From positions 1-64,000 of the forward strand of contig NZ_JAMBON010000003.1 in NCBI RefSeq assembly GCF_023715655.1: DNA of 64,000 nt, read 5' to 3'. The position numbers and the translations under genes were made by a program. This stretch comes from Oceanobacillus luteolus. Lineage in GTDB: Bacteria > Bacillota > Bacilli > Bacillales > Amphibacillaceae. Numbering within the stretch: position 1 is the stretch's first letter; the number at the start of each line of letters is the position of its first letter. Below are positions 8,685-23,204 of the stretch, piece by piece. A model generated the notes under the pieces. It searched no databases. It was given only the letters and a program-made list of their open reading frames with translations, and was not told where the DNA came from.

Positions 8685-9701
8685 ATGTCAGATGTATATA
8701 AAAAAGCAGGTGTCGATGTCGAAGCCGGCTACGAAGCCGTTGAACGGATGAAAAAGCATATTAATAAAACAACCCGTCCGGAGGTTTTAGGTGGTATCGG
8801 TTCTTTTGCAGGGTTGTTTGATTTATCAAGTTTCTCCTACAAAGAACCAGTTATGGTTTCGGGAACAGATGGTGTCGGTACGAAATTAAAACTCGCTTTC
8901 CAAATGGACAAGCATGATACGGTTGGCATCGATCTTGTCGCAATGTGTGCGAATGATATTGTCGCTCAAGGAGCTCAACCGCTATTCTTCCTCGATTATA
9001 TTGCTTGCGGGAAAAATGAGCCTGCAAAAATTGAACAGATTGTAGCAGGAGTTGCAAATGGTTGTGTGGATGCTGGTGCTGCTTTAATTGGTGGGGAAAC
9101 TGCAGAAATGCCGGGAATGTACAGCGACGATGAATATGACCTTGCAGGATTTGTTGTCGGTATCGCGGAAAAATCGAAACTCATTACTGGACAGACGATA
9201 GAGGAAGGTAATGTGTTGATCGGTCTTCCATCCAGCGGAGTCCATTCAAATGGCTACTCTCTTGTACGTAAAGTTGTGGAAGACTTGGATTATGCAGAAC
9301 AATATGAAGGACTTTCAAAGCCCTTAGGAGAAGTTCTCTTAACACCAACGAAAATCTATGCGAAGCAAGTAGCGAAAGTATTAGAAAAAGTTGATGTTAA
9401 AGGAATTTCCCACGTAACGGGTGGAGGATTTTATGAAAACCTTCCGAGAATGCTTCCTGAAGGACTCGGCGTTGAAGTGCAAAAAGGAAGCTGGAATATC
9501 CCAGAAATCTTTACCTTCTTACAAACGAAAGGCGACATTCCTGAAGATGAAATGTACGGTGTATTTAATATGGGGGTTGGAATGGTGCTTGTAGTGAAAG
9601 AAGAAGATGCTGAGGATACCATCTCTATTTTGAAGGAAGCGGGAGAGGAAGCTTCCATCATCGGTAAAGTTACAAATTCTGAAGGAGTGCAGTTTTCCTA
9701 A
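8685..9701 (+). CDS. purM: Phosphoribosylformylglycinamidine cyclo-ligase PurM
   Basis: PurM closes the imidazole ring, turning FGAM to AIR with ATP. At 338 aa it is normal length. Family blocks are [57 protein letters not shown] and [15 protein letters not shown]. All recognised active-site blocks look intact, unlike its neighbours PurF and PurL. It overlaps purN by one base and lies 24 bases after purF. Confidence 0.96.
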   Translation: MSDVYKKAGVDVEAGYEAVERMKKHINKTTRPEVLGGIGSFAGLFDLSSFSYKEPVMVSGTDGVGTKLKLAFQMDKHDTVGIDLVAMCANDIVAQGAQPLFFLDYIACGKNEPAKIEQIVAGVANGCVDAGAALIGGETAEMPGMYSDDEYDLAGFVVGIAEKSKLITGQTIEEGNVLIGLPSSGVHSNGYSLVRKVVEDLDYAEQYEGLSKPLGEVLLTPTKIYAKQVAKVLEKVDVKGISHVTGGGFYENLPRMLPEGLGVEVQKGSWNIPEIFTFLQTKGDIPEDEMYGVFNMGVGMVLVVKEEDAEDTISILKEAGEEASIIGKVTNSEGVQFS

Positions 9702-10264
9702 TGGCTAAGGTGAAGGCAGCGGTTTTTGCATCTGGCACAGGTTCTAATTTTCAAGCGATTATCGACGATACGAACTTGCCTTGTGATATTTCGCTTTTAA
9801 TATGTGACAAGCCGAATGCAGCAGTAATTGATAAAGCGAAAGAAGCAAAAATTGAAACCTTTGTTTTTTCTGCAAAGGATTATGAGAATAAAGCAGCATA
9901 TGAACAAGAAATAGTGGATATTTTAAAAGATAAAGAGATTGAATGGATTTTTCTTGCAGGATATATGCGTTTAGTAGGTGAAACATTACTTGGCGCATTT
10001 CAAGGCAAAATCCTAAATATCCACCCTTCCCTGCTTCCGGCGTTCCCAGGTATGGATGCAATCGGACAGGCTTACGAAGCAGGAGTGAAAGTAACAGGAG
10101 TCACGGTTCATTATGTGGATGAAGGAATGGATACAGGTCCTATCATCTCGCAAGAAGCAGTGTCGGTTTTTGAAGACGATACGAAAGAAACATTACAACA
10201 ACGAATTCAAGAAGTGGAGCATCGTTTATATCCACAAGTCATTAAAGAGCTTATAAAGAAGTGA
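9701..10264 (+). CDS. purN: Phosphoribosylglycinamide formyltransferase PurN
   Basis: This is the folate-dependent transformylase that converts GAR to FGAR. The 187-aa product has the phosphate loop ASGTGSNFQA, the catalytic block ILNIHPSLLPAFPG (Asn and His) and the distal aspartate in VDEGMDTGPII. The start overlaps the purM stop by one base (TAATG), which implies translational coupling. Confidence 0.96.
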   Translation: MAKVKAAVFASGTGSNFQAIIDDTNLPCDISLLICDKPNAAVIDKAKEAKIETFVFSAKDYENKAAYEQEIVDILKDKEIEWIFLAGYMRLVGETLLGAFQGKILNIHPSLLPAFPGMDAIGQAYEAGVKVTGVTVHYVDEGMDTGPIISQEAVSVFEDDTKETLQQRIQEVEHRLYPQVIKELIKK

Positions 10265-10276
10265 GGGATTTTCAAG

Positions 10277-11806
10277 GTGAAAAGAGCGTTAATAAGTGTC
10301 TCCAATAAAAATAATATTACAGATTTTGCTAAAGGTTTAAGTGAGTTAGGGATTGAAGTCATTTCTACTGGAGGTACATTAAAATCCCTTCAAGAATCAG
10401 GTGTAGATGCGGTAGCTATCGATGAAGTGACGGGGTTCCCTGAAATTATGGACGGTCGTGTAAAAACACTTCATCCAAAAGTGCATGGTGGCTTGCTAGG
10501 TAAGCGTTCAAACCCAGACCATATGAAACAGATGGAAGAGAACGACATTCAACCGATTGATATCGTAGTCGTCAACTTATATCCGTTCAAGGAAACGTTA
10601 CAGAAAGCCGGCGTTTCTAAAGAGGAAATCATTGAAAATATTGACATTGGTGGACCGACGATGCTTCGTTCGGCAGCGAAGAACTTTGAAGATGTTCTTG
10701 TTATTGTTGATCCGGAAGATTACCCTAGAGTACTAGAAGCACTAAAAGAAGACAATGTTTCTCTGGAATTACGTCAGCAATTGGCAGCAAAAGTATTCCG
10801 TCACACAGCAAATTATGATGCGATGATTGCAGGTTACTTTGCTGGTGAAACAGGAGAAGAGTTCCCTGAAACTTACACCGTTACATATGAAAAAGTTCAA
10901 GATTTACGTTATGGAGAGAACCCGCACCAAGCGGCAGCCTTCTATCGTGCTCCACTTTCAACTGGTTTAAGTTTAGCTAGGGCGAAACAACTTCATGGAA
11001 AAGAGCTCTCTTATAACAATATTCAAGACGCAAATGCTGCACTTGAAATTGTTGAAGAATATAGTGAGCCAGCAGCAGTTGCAGTGAAGCATATGAATCC
11101 ATGCGGAATTGGTGTAGCTGACAGTTTATCGCAAGCATTCCAATCTGCTTATGATGCCGATCCAGTTTCGATTTTCGGTGGGATTATTGCATTGAATCGT
11201 GAAGTAGACGCAGCTACAGCTGAGATTTTGAGTGGTATTTTCTTGGAGATTGTCGTAGCACCTGGCTTTACAAACGAAGCACTAGAAATCCTAACACAGA
11301 AGAAAAACATTCGTCTGCTTGAAGTTGATATGACTCAGACGAAAGAGGTAACTCATAAACTTACAAGCGTTAGTGGTGGAGTGCTTATTCAACATCAAGA
11401 CGCTGGACGAGTGACAGCAGATGACATAAAAGTAGTGACAAAACGTCAGCCTACCGAAAAAGAAATTGCTGATTTATTATTTGCATGGAAAGCAGTAAAA
11501 CATGTGAAATCGAATGCGATTGTGCTTGCAAAAGATAATCAGACAATCGGTATCGGTGCAGGACAAATGAACCGTGTCGGCTCCGCAAAAATTGCAATTG
11601 AACAAGCTGGAGAAAAAGCCCAAGGTTCTGTTCTTGCATCGGATGCATTTTTCCCGATGCCTGATACAGTGGAAAATGCGATTAAAGCAGGAGTAACAGC
11701 AATTATCCAACCAGGTGGCTCGAATCGTGACCAAGATTCCATCGATGTCTGTGATGAGCATGGCATCGCAATGGTTTATACAAATATGCGTCATTTCAAA
11801 CATTAA
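10277..11806 (+). CDS. purH: Bifunctional AICAR transformylase/IMP cyclohydrolase PurH
   Basis: PurH performs the last two steps to IMP. The N-terminal cyclohydrolase (about 1-190) has STGGT and [19 protein letters not shown]; the C-terminal transformylase has [10 protein letters not shown], the KHMNPCG catalytic Lys-His and [11 protein letters not shown]. The length of 509 aa is normal. The start is GTG with GTGAGGG upstream. It is 12 bases after purN. Its frame and active sites appear intact. PurH's substrate AICAR would normally come from PurB, which is missing here, or from histidine synthesis. Confidence 0.96.
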   Translation: MKRALISVSNKNNITDFAKGLSELGIEVISTGGTLKSLQESGVDAVAIDEVTGFPEIMDGRVKTLHPKVHGGLLGKRSNPDHMKQMEENDIQPIDIVVVNLYPFKETLQKAGVSKEEIIENIDIGGPTMLRSAAKNFEDVLVIVDPEDYPRVLEALKEDNVSLELRQQLAAKVFRHTANYDAMIAGYFAGETGEEFPETYTVTYEKVQDLRYGENPHQAAAFYRAPLSTGLSLARAKQLHGKELSYNNIQDANAALEIVEEYSEPAAVAVKHMNPCGIGVADSLSQAFQSAYDADPVSIFGGIIALNREVDAATAEILSGIFLEIVVAPGFTNEALEILTQKKNIRLLEVDMTQTKEVTHKLTSVSGGVLIQHQDAGRVTADDIKVVTKRQPTEKEIADLLFAWKAVKHVKSNAIVLAKDNQTIGIGAGQMNRVGSAKIAIEQAGEKAQGSVLASDAFFPMPDTVENAIKAGVTAIIQPGGSNRDQDSIDVCDEHGIAMVYTNMRHFKH

Positions 11807-11826
11807 TCGACAAAGGGAGAATAGCG

Positions 11827-13071
11827 ATGAACGTTTTAGTAGTTGGCCGTGGTGGTCGTGAACATAGCATCGTAACAAAGCTTGGAGAAAGTAAACAAGT
11901 GTCAAAAATATTCGCAGCACCTGGAAATGCAGGAATTGCGAAATCTGCTGAGTGCGTTGCCATTGATGAAATGGATATTGATGGACTTGTCGCTTTTGCA
12001 AAAGAGCAAGAAATTGATTTGACAGTTGTCGGTCCTGAGAATCCTTTGAATGCAGGAATCGCTGATCGTTTTCAAGAAGCAGGATTGAAAATCTTCGCAC
12101 CGAGTGAGAAAGCTGCCTTGTTGGAGGGAAGCAAAAGCTATGCGAAAGAATTTATGCAGAAGTATGATGTTCCCACTGCAGCTTATGCCGTTTTTTCCGA
12201 TCCTGAAGAAGCTAAAGCCTATATTCGAAAACAAGGTGCTCCAATCGTTGTTAAGGCGGATGGACTCGCAGCCGGTAAAGGTGTTATTGTCGCTTTAACA
12301 GAAGAGGAGGCGCTTGATGCAGTAGATGATATGCTCGTCTCTAAAGCTTTCGCAGAAGCAGGTGCCACTGTTGTTATTGAAGAATTTTTAGATGGTAAGG
12401 AATTCTCTTTGATGGCTTTTGTTCATGAGGATAAAGTATTCCCAATGGTTACAGCTCGTGATCATAAACGTGCATTTGATAATGATGAAGGCCCAAACAC
12501 TGGCGGCATGGGTGCATTTGCTCCAGCAGATGATGTTACCCAAGCTGACTTGGATTTTGCGATGGAGAATATTTTGTTGCGAACCGCAAATGGAATGATA
12601 AAAGAAGGTCGTCCATTCACAGGAATTCTTTATGCGGGACTCATTATGACTGCGCAAGGTCCGAAAGTGATTGAGTTCAATACAAGGTTTGGTGACCCAG
12701 AAACGCAGGTCGTGCTGCCTTTGTTAAAAAATGATTTATATCAAGTGTTTCATGATGTACTCGACGGTAATGACCCAGAATTAGTATGGGAGGATGCCGC
12801 TTCACTTGGTGTTGTCATCGCTTCTCAAGGATATCCTGGTTCTTATAAGAAAGGGGTACAGCTGCCAGAATTACCAGAAGGATCTAATCCACTCACCGTT
12901 CATGCAGGGACAAAACTAGAGAATGGTGAACTCGTTTCTGACGGGGGACGTGTACTTCTCGTTGGTGCTGTGGCAGCAACAAGAGAAGAAGCAGCAGGAA
13001 AAGTTTACGATGCTTTGAAAATATTTGATGATACGAACGACTTCTTCTATCGTAAAGATATTGGTAAATAA
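11827..13071 (+). CDS. purD: Phosphoribosylamine-glycine ligase PurD
   Basis: This ATP-grasp enzyme joins glycine to phosphoribosylamine, the product of PurF. GRGGREHSI at the N-terminus, KADGLAAGKGV in the ATP loop, DHKRAFDNDEGPNTGGMGA and EFNTRFGDPETQ are typical. At 414 aa it is a little shorter than B. subtilis PurD, ending directly after FFYRKDIGK. It is the last gene of the operon, with a strong terminator 11 bases on. Confidence 0.95.
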   Translation: MNVLVVGRGGREHSIVTKLGESKQVSKIFAAPGNAGIAKSAECVAIDEMDIDGLVAFAKEQEIDLTVVGPENPLNAGIADRFQEAGLKIFAPSEKAALLEGSKSYAKEFMQKYDVPTAAYAVFSDPEEAKAYIRKQGAPIVVKADGLAAGKGVIVALTEEEALDAVDDMLVSKAFAEAGATVVIEEFLDGKEFSLMAFVHEDKVFPMVTARDHKRAFDNDEGPNTGGMGAFAPADDVTQADLDFAMENILLRTANGMIKEGRPFTGILYAGLIMTAQGPKVIEFNTRFGDPETQVVLPLLKNDLYQVFHDVLDGNDPELVWEDAASLGVVIASQGYPGSYKKGVQLPELPEGSNPLTVHAGTKLENGELVSDGGRVLLVGAVAATREEAAGKVYDALKIFDDTNDFFYRKDIGK

Positions 13072-13082
13072 TTGAGATGATG

Positions 13083-13130
13083 AAACCATCTAATTTGGCT
13101 GATTACAGCCAAATTAGTTGGTTTCTTTTT
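13083..13130 (+). terminator. Terminator of the pur operon
   Basis: A long stem (AAACCATCTAATTTGGCTG pairing with CAGCCAAATTAGTTGGTTT, one mismatch region) is followed by a CTTTTT run, directly after purD. Confidence 0.93.
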
Positions 13131-13141
13131 CGTTTAACAGG

Positions 13142-13409
13142 GCGAGGCATGAGGATTTTTCTTGCGTTACTTCTTTCGGTGACAATTCTCCTAGTGAGAG
13201 GGTAAATGAGTTATTCTCACGTTCCCTTTATCGATGAAAAATCAGTTGAGATTCTCACGTACCCTTTATTGGATAAAAACCGGTTGAGAGGGCATGTGAG
13301 CCATTCTCATGTACTCTTTATCGATGAAAAGCCAGTTAAGAGGGCATGTAAGACTCTCTTACGTTTCCTCTATCGATTAAAATCCAATTAAGATGGCATA
13401 TAAGCTACC
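13142..13409. repeat. 52-bp palindrome-bearing tandem repeat
   Basis: Three copies are exactly 52 bp (13196-13247, 13286-13337, 13338-13389). One is a 38-bp shortened copy (13248-13285), one is a diverged copy before them (about 13142-13194), and one is a partial copy after (13390-13409). Each full copy has a hairpin core such as ATGAG...TCTCA or GTAAG...CTTAC, followed by a CCCTTTATCGATGAAAA-like segment. No protein-coding content is supported; a 61-codon frame through the array is an artefact of the period. Confidence 0.85.
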
Positions 13410-13630
13410 ATTAATACAATAAACTCACAGAACACAATGCTAACTTATAAAAATATCCTAATTATATACTTTTAGCTTTACAGCATTAAAGTGATAAAGT
13501 AGTATATTATACAGAGCGATCTTGATGAATTTGCTCGATAAATTATTCAAAAATAGGATGTGCAGCATTTTACCCAAAGCGTATAATGAAAGTAAATAAG
13601 AAAATACGCTAATAGAAAGATGTGGGGATT

Positions 13631-14689
13631 ATGAAAAAAATACTTGGTGGCTTATTATTTTTAGCTATACTGTTAGTGGCTTGTTCGAAAGATGAAGATC
13701 AAACTACAGACCATGAGGAAAAAGATATAGGAAAAGAACCAAAAGAAGAGATAGAAGTGGAAGTTGAAGGAGAAAACCGTTATCCTTTAACAGGGTTATA
13801 TACAAATGATTCTGTTGATAATCGTATAATCGGAGTCATGGTTAATAACCATAGTGAAGCACGTCCGCAATCAGGATTATCCAAGGCAGATATTGTCTTT
13901 GAAATATTGGCAGAAGGAAAGATCACCCGATTTCTTGCTCTATTCCAAAGTGAAATTCCTGATGTGATTGGTCCAGTACGTAGTGCGAGGGAATATTATT
14001 TTGACTTAGCAGACCGATACAATGCGCTGTATGTCTATCACGGTGCCGCAGACTTTGTCGACCAAATGATCATTAATCAAGGGATTTCTTTCTTAAACGG
14101 ATCAACCTATGACAATGATGGGAAATTATTTAAACGGGAATCATTCCGAAAAGCGCCGCATAATTCTTATGTACTGACTGATGCGGTATATGGCGTAGCC
14201 GAAGGAAAAGGGTATGAAACAACTGTGGATTATGAACCCCTTCCATTCTTGGAAGAGGAAGAAATAGAAGGTATTGCAGGCGAACCGGCACAGCATGTAG
14301 AGATAGTATACAGTGAAAACCCGATGGAAATTGTGGAATTTTCTTTTGATGAAGCAAACGGTTCGTATAAAAGATATAACGACCGTGAGCAGACCGTGGA
14401 GATGGATACAGGAACGCCAATTGAGGTAAAGAATGTTTTTATTATAGAAGCCTTTCATCAAGTAATCGATGACCAAGGAAGAAGAGCAATTGACCTTGAC
14501 TCTGGAGGAAACGCTTATTTGCTTCAAGATGGAAAAGTGCAGCAACTTCAATGGGAAAATGAAGGTGGTAGACTTATTCCAGTCAAGGATGGGAAGAAAA
14601 TTGGGTTTGTGCCAGGTAAAACTTGGATAAATGTGGTTCCGACAAATCCGAGTATAGAGGAAAGTGTCACGATATCCAATCCGGAATAA
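13631..14689 (+). CDS. yerB: DUF3048 lipoprotein YerB
   Basis: This predicted lipoprotein has a signal peptide and a lipobox LVAC with Cys18 as the lipidation site. An acidic linker (about 20-45) leads to the DUF3048 domain, with YPLTGLYT, GVMVNNHSEARPQSGL and GPVRSAREYY as recognisable blocks. Function is unknown; it is exported and membrane-anchored. The in-frame GTG at 13622 is rejected as start because it overlaps the GTGGGG ribosome-binding region that serves the ATG at 13631. The order yerB-yerC-pcrB-pcrA-ligA matches B. subtilis. Confidence 0.9.
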   Translation: MKKILGGLLFLAILLVACSKDEDQTTDHEEKDIGKEPKEEIEVEVEGENRYPLTGLYTNDSVDNRIIGVMVNNHSEARPQSGLSKADIVFEILAEGKITRFLALFQSEIPDVIGPVRSAREYYFDLADRYNALYVYHGAADFVDQMIINQGISFLNGSTYDNDGKLFKRESFRKAPHNSYVLTDAVYGVAEGKGYETTVDYEPLPFLEEEEIEGIAGEPAQHVEIVYSENPMEIVEFSFDEANGSYKRYNDREQTVEMDTGTPIEVKNVFIIEAFHQVIDDQGRRAIDLDSGGNAYLLQDGKVQQLQWENEGGRLIPVKDGKKIGFVPGKTWINVVPTNPSIEESVTISNPE

Positions 14690-14719
14690 GTATGTGAAAT
14701 AAAGCAGGAGGTTAATAAA

Positions 14720-15013
14720 TTGCAAATTGATAAACTACGAGGAGAACAATTAGATCAATTATTTGATGCTATTTTATCGCTGAAAAACCGCGAAGAATGC
14801 TATCAGTTTTTTGATGATTTGGCAACGATGTCGGAAATACAATCTTTTGCCCAGCGTTTACAGGTTGCAAAAATGCTTCTAGAAGGAGCAACATATAGTG
14901 CCATCGAAAATGACACGAATGCATCTACAGCAACAATTTCCAGAGTTCGCAGATGCATCAATTTTGGAAGTGATGGTTATAAATTGGTCGTCGATCGTTT
15001 GAAAGAAGAATAA
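14720..15013 (+). CDS. yerC: TrpR-like regulator YerC/YecD
   Basis: A 97-aa protein of the TrpR/YerC/YecD family, a small all-helical putative DNA-binding protein. The segment LLEGATYSAIENDTNASTATISRVRRC (about residues 53-79) is the helix-turn-helix region. The start is TTG with AGGAGG eight bases upstream; no ATG is available. It follows yerB by 30 bases, as in B. subtilis. The regulated target is unknown. Confidence 0.9.
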   Translation: MQIDKLRGEQLDQLFDAILSLKNREECYQFFDDLATMSEIQSFAQRLQVAKMLLEGATYSAIENDTNASTATISRVRRCINFGSDGYKLVVDRLKEE

Positions 15014-15022
15014 TTGCAATAT

Positions 15023-15059
15023 AAAAAACAGCAAGAGCACCTGCTCCTTGCTGTTTTTT
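15023..15059 (+). terminator. Terminator after yerC
   Basis: AAAAAACAGCAAG pairs with CTTGCTGTTTTTT around a short loop. The stem is symmetrical and ends in a T-run. Confidence 0.9.
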
Positions 15060-15283
15060 ACTGCTAATTTTGAGCAGCGTTGCTACTTTCAAAACAGTAG
15101 CTTCCGTTTTATCTAGGATTTTTTCCAATTAAAAATCATGCCATTATTTTTCAAAAAACATTATAATAGTTACCTATTTTCCATTCCATAAATCATCCCG
15201 AAAAACGTTAATATTAGCCTTATTTTAACACCACAACATTTCCCCAATAATTCCACATCAATTTCCTAAATTCCTCTAGCGTT

Positions 15284-15295
15284 TTTTGTTATAAT
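15284..15295 (+). promoter_or_regulatory. Extended -10 promoter candidate for pcrB-pcrA-ligA
   Basis: TGTTATAAT provides a TGn extended -10 with a perfect TATAAT (15290-15295), about 20 bases before the ribosome-binding site. No good -35 is visible. The rest of 15060-15320 is AT-rich with nothing else recognisable. Confidence 0.5.
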
Positions 15296-15330
15296 AAACA
15301 AATGGAAGAACATAATGGAGGATGGAACGG

Positions 15331-16035
15331 TTGACTATACAAGCAAATCAATTAAAAGAATGGAAACATATATTCAAATTGGACCCGGCAAAGGAAATCT
15401 CGGATGAGGACTTGGACGCTGTCTGTGAGTCAGGGACAGATGCGGTCATTATTGGCGGTACGGATAACGTCACATTGGACGGTGTTTTAGATTTATTGTC
15501 AAGAATCCGCAGGAACCATCTTGTGCCTTGTATTCTTGAGGTTTCTGAGGAAGAGACATTAACTCCCGGATTTGATTATTACTTTGTACCAATGGTGCTC
15601 AATTCCAAGGAAAAGAAGTATATGATGGATGTGCAGCATCAGGCTATTAAGCAGTATATTGATATGATGGAATATAGTGAGATTTACTTTGAAGGATATT
15701 GCATCTTAAATGAAGACGCGAAAGCTTTTACATATACGAATTGCTATTTACCAGATGCGGAAGATGTGAAGGCGTATGCCTATATGGCGGAGCATGTTTT
15801 CCACTTGCCGATTTTCTACGTGGAATATAGCGGCACGTACGGTGACCCGCAACTCGTGAAGGAAGTTAGTGATGTACTTGAAGATACGTTGCTCTTTTAT
15901 GGAGGCGGAATCGAAACGAAGGAACAGGCAATCGAGATGAAGGAACATGCAGATGTCATCATTGTCGGAAATAGTATTTATACGAATTTGAAAGAAGCAC
16001 TTAAAACAGTAGAAGCAGTAAAAGAAGAAGGGTAA
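15331..16035 (+). CDS. pcrB: Heptaprenylglyceryl phosphate synthase PcrB
   Basis: PcrB is a TIM-barrel prenyltransferase that joins heptaprenyl diphosphate to sn-glycerol-1-phosphate. The blocks WKHIFKLDPAKE, CESGTDAVIIGGTDNVT, YVEYSGTYGDP and LLFYGGGIETKEQA are characteristic. The TTG at 15331 is chosen because GGAGG lies nine bases upstream; the in-frame ATG at 15322 directly abuts the same GGAGG and is too close. The stop is 12 bases before pcrA, so the two are an operon. Confidence 0.93.
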   Translation: MTIQANQLKEWKHIFKLDPAKEISDEDLDAVCESGTDAVIIGGTDNVTLDGVLDLLSRIRRNHLVPCILEVSEEETLTPGFDYYFVPMVLNSKEKKYMMDVQHQAIKQYIDMMEYSEIYFEGYCILNEDAKAFTYTNCYLPDAEDVKAYAYMAEHVFHLPIFYVEYSGTYGDPQLVKEVSDVLEDTLLFYGGGIETKEQAIEMKEHADVIIVGNSIYTNLKEALKTVEAVKEEG

Positions 16036-16047
16036 GGTGTTGGAAAA

Positions 16048-20282
<4,235 letters not shown>

Positions 20283-20288
20283 TGGGGA

Positions 20289-21407
20289 ATGAAAAAATTA
20301 CAGATACTATTTTTAAGTGCACTCCTATTGCTTGCTGGTTGTGCGCCATCAATAAATGATGATGAAGTCTTACAACATGAAGATGACTCAGAGGTAGAAA
20401 CATCGATTGTACCGGGAAATCGCTTAGGAGAAAGTAATTATCGGATGATTCTTCCTTATCGCACAAGCGAGGCGCGTGGAGTTATCACTCGACAGGTTGC
20501 AAATCGTGTGGATATCGACGAAATGGAAGAAGGGTTAAGAAGGCATTCACTTGATGTTTTCAATCCGGAAAAATATTTCTTCCAAGAAGGAAGATATTTA
20601 ACAGAATCAACAATTATTAATTTAATCGAAGAACTTAACCCAGGGACGCGTGATGAAAGAAGGAGTTGGGACCGTGAAAAACATGAGAACAATCCACGGA
20701 TCTTCTCCCATATCTTAGAGCAGAACTATCTTCTTCCTGGCGAAGGCAATTCGGTCCATGTTGCAGGCATTTCGATTGGAATTGCCTTGAAGTCAGTGTA
20801 TCGCTATCAGGTTGAGGTTGGAGGACCGTCCTTCAATTACGATATTTCCATGAATGAAATGTTGGCTAAAGGATATGAAGTTGCTGATACTATAGTACAA
20901 GAATTAAGGGAAATGGAAGATGTGCCTGATGTACCAATTATGGTCGCACTCTATCGTGAAGAATCGCAGTCTTCACCAGTACCAGGAAATTACGTTACAA
21001 GGACGATTGTTCCGAGTGGCAGCAGTTCCATTGATGGTTGGGAAGATATTGATGAGGAATATATTTTATTTCCATCGAAAGAAGCGGAAGATAAGTATTT
21101 AACTGACTTCGAAAACTTTAATCGATTTGGAAATGAAATTGCGAAGTTCTTCCCTAACTATGTTGGAGCAATTGGTGAAGGATTTTATGTGAATGGTGAA
21201 TTAAAAAGATTAACGATAGAAGTACCTATTCAGTTCTATGGAAAAGCAGAGGTAATTGGATTCACCCAGCATGTGTATGAAAAAATTGGGGAAATTTTCC
21301 AAAATCATTATGATCTCGAAATAAATGTCACATCTAGTGATAAAGTAGAAAGTCTCGTTTACCGTAAGGCTGGGGAGGAACAACCAGACGTTCATATATA
21401 CCATTAA
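20289..21407 (+). CDS. CamS family sex-pheromone-precursor lipoprotein (YerH)
   Basis: This 372-aa lipoprotein has the lipobox LLAGC (Cys18). The CamS family covers lipoproteins whose signal peptides are the source of the cAM373-type pheromone in enterococci and staphylococci; the lipoprotein body itself has no settled function. Blocks such as GVITRQVANRVD and LYREESQSSPVPGNYV are conserved in YerH. It ends the pcrB-pcrA-ligA-yerH run, as in B. subtilis, and a strong terminator follows. Confidence 0.9.
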   Translation: MKKLQILFLSALLLLAGCAPSINDDEVLQHEDDSEVETSIVPGNRLGESNYRMILPYRTSEARGVITRQVANRVDIDEMEEGLRRHSLDVFNPEKYFFQEGRYLTESTIINLIEELNPGTRDERRSWDREKHENNPRIFSHILEQNYLLPGEGNSVHVAGISIGIALKSVYRYQVEVGGPSFNYDISMNEMLAKGYEVADTIVQELREMEDVPDVPIMVALYREESQSSPVPGNYVTRTIVPSGSSSIDGWEDIDEEYILFPSKEAEDKYLTDFENFNRFGNEIAKFFPNYVGAIGEGFYVNGELKRLTIEVPIQFYGKAEVIGFTQHVYEKIGEIFQNHYDLEINVTSSDKVESLVYRKAGEEQPDVHIYH

Positions 21408-21420
21408 TAGCCCATAAGTG

Positions 21421-21467
21421 AAAAACCGTTTCATAACAGATGATTATACTGTTATGAAACGGTTTTT
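21421..21467 (+). terminator. Terminator after camS/yerH
   Basis: AAAAACCGTTTCATAACAG and CTGTTATGAAACGGTTTTT are perfect inverted copies around a 9-base loop. Confidence 0.95.
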
Positions 21468-21498
21468 CAAATTTACAAATATATCAACCTATTAATAT

Positions 21499-21527
21499 TT
21501 GAACCGCTTTCATATTTTCGTTACAAT
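21499..21527 (+). promoter_or_regulatory. Sigma-A promoter of rocA
   Basis: TTGAAC (21499-21504) and TACAAT (21522-21527) are 17 bases apart. A near-palindrome TGAAAGCGGTTCA on the minus strand overlaps the -35, reminiscent of but one base shorter than a CcpA cre site. Confidence 0.65.
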
Positions 21528-21588
21528 GGAATTTGAGATTCATATACAAGGTTAATTTGATTGTATAACATTTTAAGGAGGTTTTTTC

Positions 21589-23136
21589 ATGGTAGTACCT
21601 TACACACATGAACCATTCACAGATTTTTCTGTAGAAGAGAACCGAAAGAAAATGGAGGAAGCTTTGAAAAATATCGAAGCTGAATTCGGTAAAGAATATC
21701 CACTAGTTATAGGTGGCGAAAGAATAACGACCGAAGATAAAATCAAAGTTGTAAACCCTTCTAATAAAACGGAGATCCTAGGGTATGTATCTAAATCAAA
21801 TAAAGACCTTGCTGAAAAGGCTATACAAGTTGCTGATGAGACGTTTAATACTTGGAGAAAAACAGATCCAAAATTCCGTGCTGGTGTATTATTCCGTGCA
21901 GCAGCAATTATCCGCCGACGTAAGTTCGAGTTTAATGCCCATCTCGTTAAAGAAGGTGGTAAACCTTGGAAAGAAGCGGATGCGGATACTGCAGAAGCAA
22001 TCGATTTCCTAGAATACTATGGCCGACAAATGTTGAAGATTAAAGATGGTGTGGAAGTAAACAGTCGACCAATTGAACATAATCAATTCCATTACATTCC
22101 ACTAGGTGTTGGATTAGTTATTTCACCTTGGAATTTCTTGTTTGCGATAATGGCAGGTACAACAGTTGCGTCTATGGTGACTGGAAATACCGTTTTACTT
22201 AAACCGGCAAGTACTACACCAATTATTGCGTATAAGTTTATTGAGGTTCTAGAAGAAGCTGGTATGCCTAAAGGGGTGGTCAACTACATTCCAGGTCCAG
22301 GAAGTGAAGTTGGCGACTATCTCGTTGAACATCCACGTACCCGCTTTATCAGCTTTACGGGCTCCCGTGAGGTAGGTACTAGAATTTTTGAAAAAGCGGC
22401 GGTCATCCAAGAAGGACAAAAGTGGCTTAAACGTACCATCCTTGAAATGGGTGGAAAAGATACCATCGTAGTGGACAATGAAGCAGACCTTGAATTAGCT
22501 GCGCAATCCATCGTTCAATCTGCTTTTGGCTTTTCCGGACAAAAATGTTCAGCATGTTCACGAGCAGTTATTCATGAAGATGTCTACGATCAAGTGAAAG
22601 ACCGTGTAGTGGAGCTGACAAATGAGTTGACCGTTGGAGATCCTGCTGACCAAAATCATTTTATGGGACCGGTAATTGACCAAGCAGCTTATGATAAAAT
22701 CTTGAAGTATATTGAAATTGGGAAAGAAGAAGGAGAGCTTCTAACTGGTGGGGAAGGAGACGACAGTAAAGGCTGGTTCTTGAAACCAACTGTATTTGCT
22801 GATGTCGATCCTCAGGCACGTATTATGCAAGAAGAAATCTTTGGTCCAGTAGTTGCACTGACAAAAGCGAAGGATTTCGATGAAGCAATTGAAATTGCTA
22901 ATAACACAGAATACGGGTTGACTGGTGCAGTAATTACGAATAATCGTGAGCATCTGGAACAGGCTCGTGAAGATTTCCATGTTGGAAACCTTTACTTTAA
23001 CCGTGGCTGTACTGCAGCTATCGTCGGTTACCAGCCGTTTGGCGGCTTTAATATGTCAGGTACTGACTCTAAAGCTGGTGGACCTGATTACCTCATCCAG
23101 CATATGCAAGGAAAAACTACTTCGGAAATGCTTTAA
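21589..23136 (+). CDS. rocA: L-glutamate gamma-semialdehyde (1-pyrroline-5-carboxylate) dehydrogenase
   Basis: This aldehyde dehydrogenase oxidises glutamate semialdehyde to glutamate in arginine and proline breakdown. At 515 aa it matches the RocA/PutC size. The general-base Glu286 (TILEMGGKD) and catalytic Cys320 ([10 protein letters not shown]) are in the expected positions; SFTGSREVG is the NAD-binding loop. AGGAGG precedes the ATG. It is monocistronic, with its own promoter and terminator. Confidence 0.94.
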   Translation: MVVPYTHEPFTDFSVEENRKKMEEALKNIEAEFGKEYPLVIGGERITTEDKIKVVNPSNKTEILGYVSKSNKDLAEKAIQVADETFNTWRKTDPKFRAGVLFRAAAIIRRRKFEFNAHLVKEGGKPWKEADADTAEAIDFLEYYGRQMLKIKDGVEVNSRPIEHNQFHYIPLGVGLVISPWNFLFAIMAGTTVASMVTGNTVLLKPASTTPIIAYKFIEVLEEAGMPKGVVNYIPGPGSEVGDYLVEHPRTRFISFTGSREVGTRIFEKAAVIQEGQKWLKRTILEMGGKDTIVVDNEADLELAAQSIVQSAFGFSGQKCSACSRAVIHEDVYDQVKDRVVELTNELTVGDPADQNHFMGPVIDQAAYDKILKYIEIGKEEGELLTGGEGDDSKGWFLKPTVFADVDPQARIMQEEIFGPVVALTKAKDFDEAIEIANNTEYGLTGAVITNNREHLEQAREDFHVGNLYFNRGCTAAIVGYQPFGGFNMSGTDSKAGGPDYLIQHMQGKTTSEML

Positions 23137-23155
23137 AATAGCTTTCTAAAATGAT

Positions 23156-23204
23156 AAAATACCATCTTTATTGGCTTTAAAGAGCAAATAAGGGTGGTAT
23201 TTTC
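23156..23204 (+). terminator. Terminator after rocA
   Basis: AAAATACCATCTTTATT pairs, with G-T wobbles, with AATAAGGGTGGTATTTT, followed by a short T-run. Confidence 0.8.

Noticed and set aside
11477-12100. 207-codon ORF antisense to purH/purD
   Set aside because: It has no ribosome-binding site and opposes two strongly conserved genes; a shadow frame.
13206-13391. 61-codon ORF with repeated FIDEK peptide
   Set aside because: It is produced by the 52-bp repeat array; arms covary as nucleic acid, not as protein.
13142-13409. Possible CRISPR-like array
   Set aside because: Units are directly abutting with no unique spacers, and no cas genes are present in the window.
14141-14725. 194-codon ORF antisense to yerB
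   Set aside because: It is a Phe/Tyr/Leu-rich shadow of a conserved gene and has no start signal.
21495-21515. cre (CcpA) site at the rocA promoter
   Set aside because: TGAAAGCGGTTCA is one base short of the cre consensus spacing; kept only as a note on the promoter.
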